Below, one piece after another: positions 3,896-6,547 of a stretch of DNA of 6,547 bases; position 1 is the first letter of the stretch; every line of letters starts with the position of its first letter. The DNA comes from an uncultured Lachnospiraceae bacterium (GTDB lineage: Bacteria; Bacillota; Clostridia; Lachnospirales; Lachnospiraceae): the NCBI GenBank assembly GCA_946611525.1, contig CAMODS010000075.1, positions 1-6,547 on the forward strand, in the 5' to 3' direction. The notes beneath the pieces are model-generated. The model was not told the DNA's origin and did no database searches. It saw only the letters and a list, made by a program, of their open reading frames with translations. Both the position numbers and the translations under genes were made by a program.

Positions 3896-6547
3896 CAGAT
3901 TATTTAAGGTTAAAGGAAAACTTGAAGAAGGGCGTCCTGCCGTAATGATCGCAGTGATGCTTCTTTTTGGTGTTGTACTTATAAGCAGGCTTTTTGTACT
4001 CCAGATAGTCCGGGGCGAGCAGTACCAGAAGAACTACAACCTAAAGGTGGAAAAAACCGAGGTCATCGATGCCACCAGAGGCAATATTTACGACAGAAAG
4101 GGCAGGCTTTTGGCCTACAACGAGCTTACCTATGCTGTCACTATCGAGGACAACAAGGAATACGAGAGCAACCGGGAAAAAAATGAAGATCTAAACGACA
4201 CCATCTACAATGTAATTATTAATCTTGAAAAAAACGGTGATAAGATCGACAACGACTTTGGCATTATCATGGACTCTGCCGGAGACTATGAGTTTTTGAA
4301 TTCCGGAACTGCCCAGATGAGATTTCGGGCCGACGTCTTTGGTTATACCGAGGTGGATGATCTAAAGAGCGCAAAAAACAGCAAGTACAATATCGACGAG
4401 GCGGAATGCGATGCCGCTACCCTTATGGAGTACCTCTGCGGCGACAGGCGTTATCAGATCAGCGAGGAAAAGTACGGTCATGAAAATCAGTACAAGATCT
4501 GCTCGGTACGTTACAACCTTAGCCAAAACTCTTATCAAAAGTATATAGCTACCCCCATAGCATCCTCCATAAATGAAAAGTCCTTAGCATATATAAAGGA
4601 AAATATGCCGGAGCTTACGGGAATAGATGTGGAGGAAAGATCGGTCCGCCGCTATAAGAATTCCGAATGCATGGCCAATATCATAGGCTACACAGGAAAG
4701 ATATCCACCGATGAGTACAACGAGAGAGTAAAAACCGATGAATCGGTGTCTCTAAATGACGTTATCGGTAAAAGCGGTATCGAGCAGTATATGGAGGATA
4801 CCCTTTCCGGCACCAAGGGTTTTGAGACAGTGTACGTTGACTCCGTGGGTAATGTGATCTCAGAATCTGAGCACAAGGATCCCGTGTCCGGAGGCCATGT
4901 GTACCTGTCCATAGACAGCGAGCTACAGAAAAAGACTTACGAGCTTTTGGAACACGAGATAGCGGGCATTTTATACTCCAAGATCCAAAACATCAAGGAG
5001 TACAACACCTCCGGCAATTCGTCTGCCTCGGATATAGTGGTGCCCATCTATGATGTTTATTTTGCGCTTATCAATAACAACCTTATAGATATTGCCCATA
5101 TGAAGGGGTCTGATGCCACCAACCTTGAAAAGGGCGTCTATGCCGTGATCGACAGCAAACTTTCTCACGTGCGCACCCAGCTTGTATCCCAGCTTTCCGC
5201 CGAGTCTGCACCGGTGTATCGTGACCTTCCAAAGGAGTATCAGGATTATTCCACCTTTGTGGTAAAGGAGCTTCGTGCAAAAGAGGTGCTTTTGCCCAAC
5301 TCCACGGACCAGACGGATGAGATGTATCAGAAGTGGACTTCTGAGGAACTTTCCGTAAGGGATTACCTGTATTACTGCCTGGAGATGAACTGGATAGATA
5401 TCACAAAGTTTGTCAGCAAGTCAAAATACGTGGATACGGATGAGCTATATGAAAACCTGGTGACCTATATCAATGATGAGATCCTTACTGAAAAGGAATT
5501 TGAAAAAGAGGTTTACCATTACGCCATATTAAATGACGAAGTGACAGGCAATCAGCTTTGCGCCATTTTATATGATCAGGGCTTTTTCAAAAAGGACAAG
5601 GCTACGAGGGATGGCCTGGCAAACGGTTCCATAGCTGCCTATGGATTTTTAAAAGAGATGATAAGGACACTTACCCTGACTCCTGCGGATCTGGCGCTTG
5701 ATCCCTGCTCGGGCTCAAGTGTGCTGATAGATACAAAGACGGGAGAGGTTTTGGCCTGCGTCACTTATCCCGGATATGACAACAACAGGCTTGCCAACTC
5801 GGTGGACTCGTCATACTACAGTTCCCTTGTGTTTTCCCTGTCCAATCCCATGTACAACCATGCGACACAGCAGAGGACGGCACCCGGATCCACCTTCAAG
5901 CTTTGCTCATCGGTGGCCGGACTTTCCGAGGGAGTTATCGACACCTCCACCATCATAAAGGATGAAGGTATATTTGAAAAGGTTTCCAACAAGCCCAAAT
6001 GCTGGTATTATCCCGCCAATCATGGTGAGATCAACGTGTCAGAAGCTATCAGGGATTCATGTAACTACTTCTTTTACGAGGTGGGCTACAGGCTGGCCGG
6101 ATCCTCGCGTTACAACGATTCAGTGGGTATAGAAAAGCTTACAAAATACGCAAAGCTTTTTGGCCTGACTGAAAAGACGGGTATCGAGATAGAGGAAAAT
6201 ACCCCGGAGCCTGCCACGGAGTATCCCGTCATGGCAGCCATCGGACAGTCCAATCACAACTTTACCACCATATCCCTGGCAAGGTATGTGACGGCAGTTG
6301 CAAACAGCGGCACTGTCTATGACCTGACTCTTTTGGATCATATCACTGACTCCAAGGGAGAGACCGTAAAGGAGTTTGGAGCCAAGGTTAAAAATGAGGT
6401 GGATGTCATCGGCCCCATGCAGTGGGAAGCCATCCACAGCGGTATGAGGATGGTGGTGGAAAACCTTTCCGAATACGAGAACTTCCCCATTGAGGTGGCA
6501 GGAAAAACGGGAACGGCCCAGCAGGACAAGACCCGTCCCAACCACGC
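3888..6547 (+). CDS. mrdA: Penicillin-binding protein 2, class B transpeptidase (partial, 3' end outside window)
   Basis: This is the elongation-specific DD-transpeptidase that cross-links peptidoglycan outside the membrane, expected to pair with RodA and be activated by MreC. The frame stays open to the window edge, giving 886 codons so far; the C-terminus is missing. In order there is a short basic cytoplasmic tail, a membrane anchor (about 17-38) running into RLFVLQIVRGEQY (34-46), the pedestal motif TRGNIYDRKGRLLAYN (63-78), and GKSGIEQ (294-300) of the dimerisation/pedestal domain. IDSELQ (342-347) follows, then a long insertion (about 360-604). The transpeptidase domain begins at DPCSGSSVLIDTKTGEVLA (605-623). 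All three catalytic motifs are present: STFK (Ser668 nucleophile, Lys671), SCN (724-726) and KTGT (873-876). The protein is far longer than E. coli PBP2 (633 residues), mostly because of the insertion. At least 11 cysteines lie outside the membrane, fitting an anaerobe. The start is TTG, overlapping mreD by 8 nt. Gene context separates it from septal PBPs. Confidence 0.93.
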   Translation, partial: MSDRLFKVKGKLEEGRPAVMIAVMLLFGVVLISRLFVLQIVRGEQYQKNYNLKVEKTEVIDATRGNIYDRKGRLLAYNELTYAVTIEDNKEYESNREKNEDLNDTIYNVIINLEKNGDKIDNDFGIIMDSAGDYEFLNSGTAQMRFRADVFGYTEVDDLKSAKNSKYNIDEAECDAATLMEYLCGDRRYQISEEKYGHENQYKICSVRYNLSQNSYQKYIATPIASSINEKSLAYIKENMPELTGIDVEERSVRRYKNSECMANIIGYTGKISTDEYNERVKTDESVSLNDVIGKSGIEQYMEDTLSGTKGFETVYVDSVGNVISESEHKDPVSGGHVYLSIDSELQKKTYELLEHEIAGILYSKIQNIKEYNTSGNSSASDIVVPIYDVYFALINNNLIDIAHMKGSDATNLEKGVYAVIDSKLSHVRTQLVSQLSAESAPVYRDLPKEYQDYSTFVVKELRAKEVLLPNSTDQTDEMYQKWTSEELSVRDYLYYCLEMNWIDITKFVSKSKYVDTDELYENLVTYINDEILTEKEFEKEVYHYAILNDEVTGNQLCAILYDQGFFKKDKATRDGLANGSIAAYGFLKEMIRTLTLTPADLALDPCSGSSVLIDTKTGEVLACVTYPGYDNNRLANSVDSSYYSSLVFSLSNPMYNHATQQRTAPGSTFKLCSSVAGLSEGVIDTSTIIKDEGIFEKVSNKPKCWYYPANHGEINVSEAIRDSCNYFFYEVGYRLAGSSRYNDSVGIEKLTKYAKLFGLTEKTGIEIEENTPEPATEYPVMAAIGQSNHNFTTISLARYVTAVANSGTVYDLTLLDHITDSKGETVKEFGAKVKNEVDVIGPMQWEAIHSGMRMVVENLSEYENFPIEVAGKTGTAQQDKTRPNH

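Noticed and set aside
6120..6545. A 141-codon open frame on the - strand opposite the PBP2 gene
   Set aside because: It overlaps the conserved SCN-to-KTGT part of the transpeptidase domain. The frame is open because of codon bias in PBP2, and the translation resembles no family I know.

Overview
The window looks like a chromosomal segment of an anaerobic Gram-positive Clostridia member, most likely Lachnospiraceae. The evidence is the strong AGGAGG-type ribosome binding sites, a sigma-A-type promoter, mid-range G+C by eye, a 'methionine gamma-lyase family' PLP enzyme of the Firmicutes YnbB type, and a very long PBP2 with many extracytoplasmic cysteines. The family-level assignment is inference from protein character, since no search was run. 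All genes are on the + strand and no gene-free stretch exceeds about 100 bases.

Region 1 (1-92) is a short intergenic stretch. It holds a partial and a full copy of a small hairpin-forming repeat (core GAGCGAAGCGA) on either side of a perfect 11-bp inverted repeat. Region 2 (93-1385) is a PLP-dependent C-S-lyase-like enzyme of the 'aluminum resistance'/methionine gamma-lyase family. Its last residues and its stop codon lie inside a third repeat copy. Region 3 (1386-1474) is the rest of that repeat, a good promoter (TTGTTA, 17 bp, TATAAT) and an AGGAGG site.

Region 4 (1475-6547) is a compact elongasome operon: mreB, mreC, mreD and the start of the PBP2 transpeptidase gene (mrdA type), which runs off the window. 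The genes are 16 nt apart, then overlap by 1 nt, then by 8 nt. MreB is the cytoplasmic actin-like filament. MreC and MreD are the membrane and extracytoplasmic adaptors. PBP2 cross-links peptidoglycan during side-wall elongation. No internal promoter or terminator was seen.

I see no clearly new system. The points most worth a second look are the repeat family (compensatory base change between copies, symmetrical nested hairpin, one copy supplying a stop codon), the roughly 245-residue insertion in PBP2 just before the transpeptidase domain, and the altered nucleotide-binding motifs in MreB.
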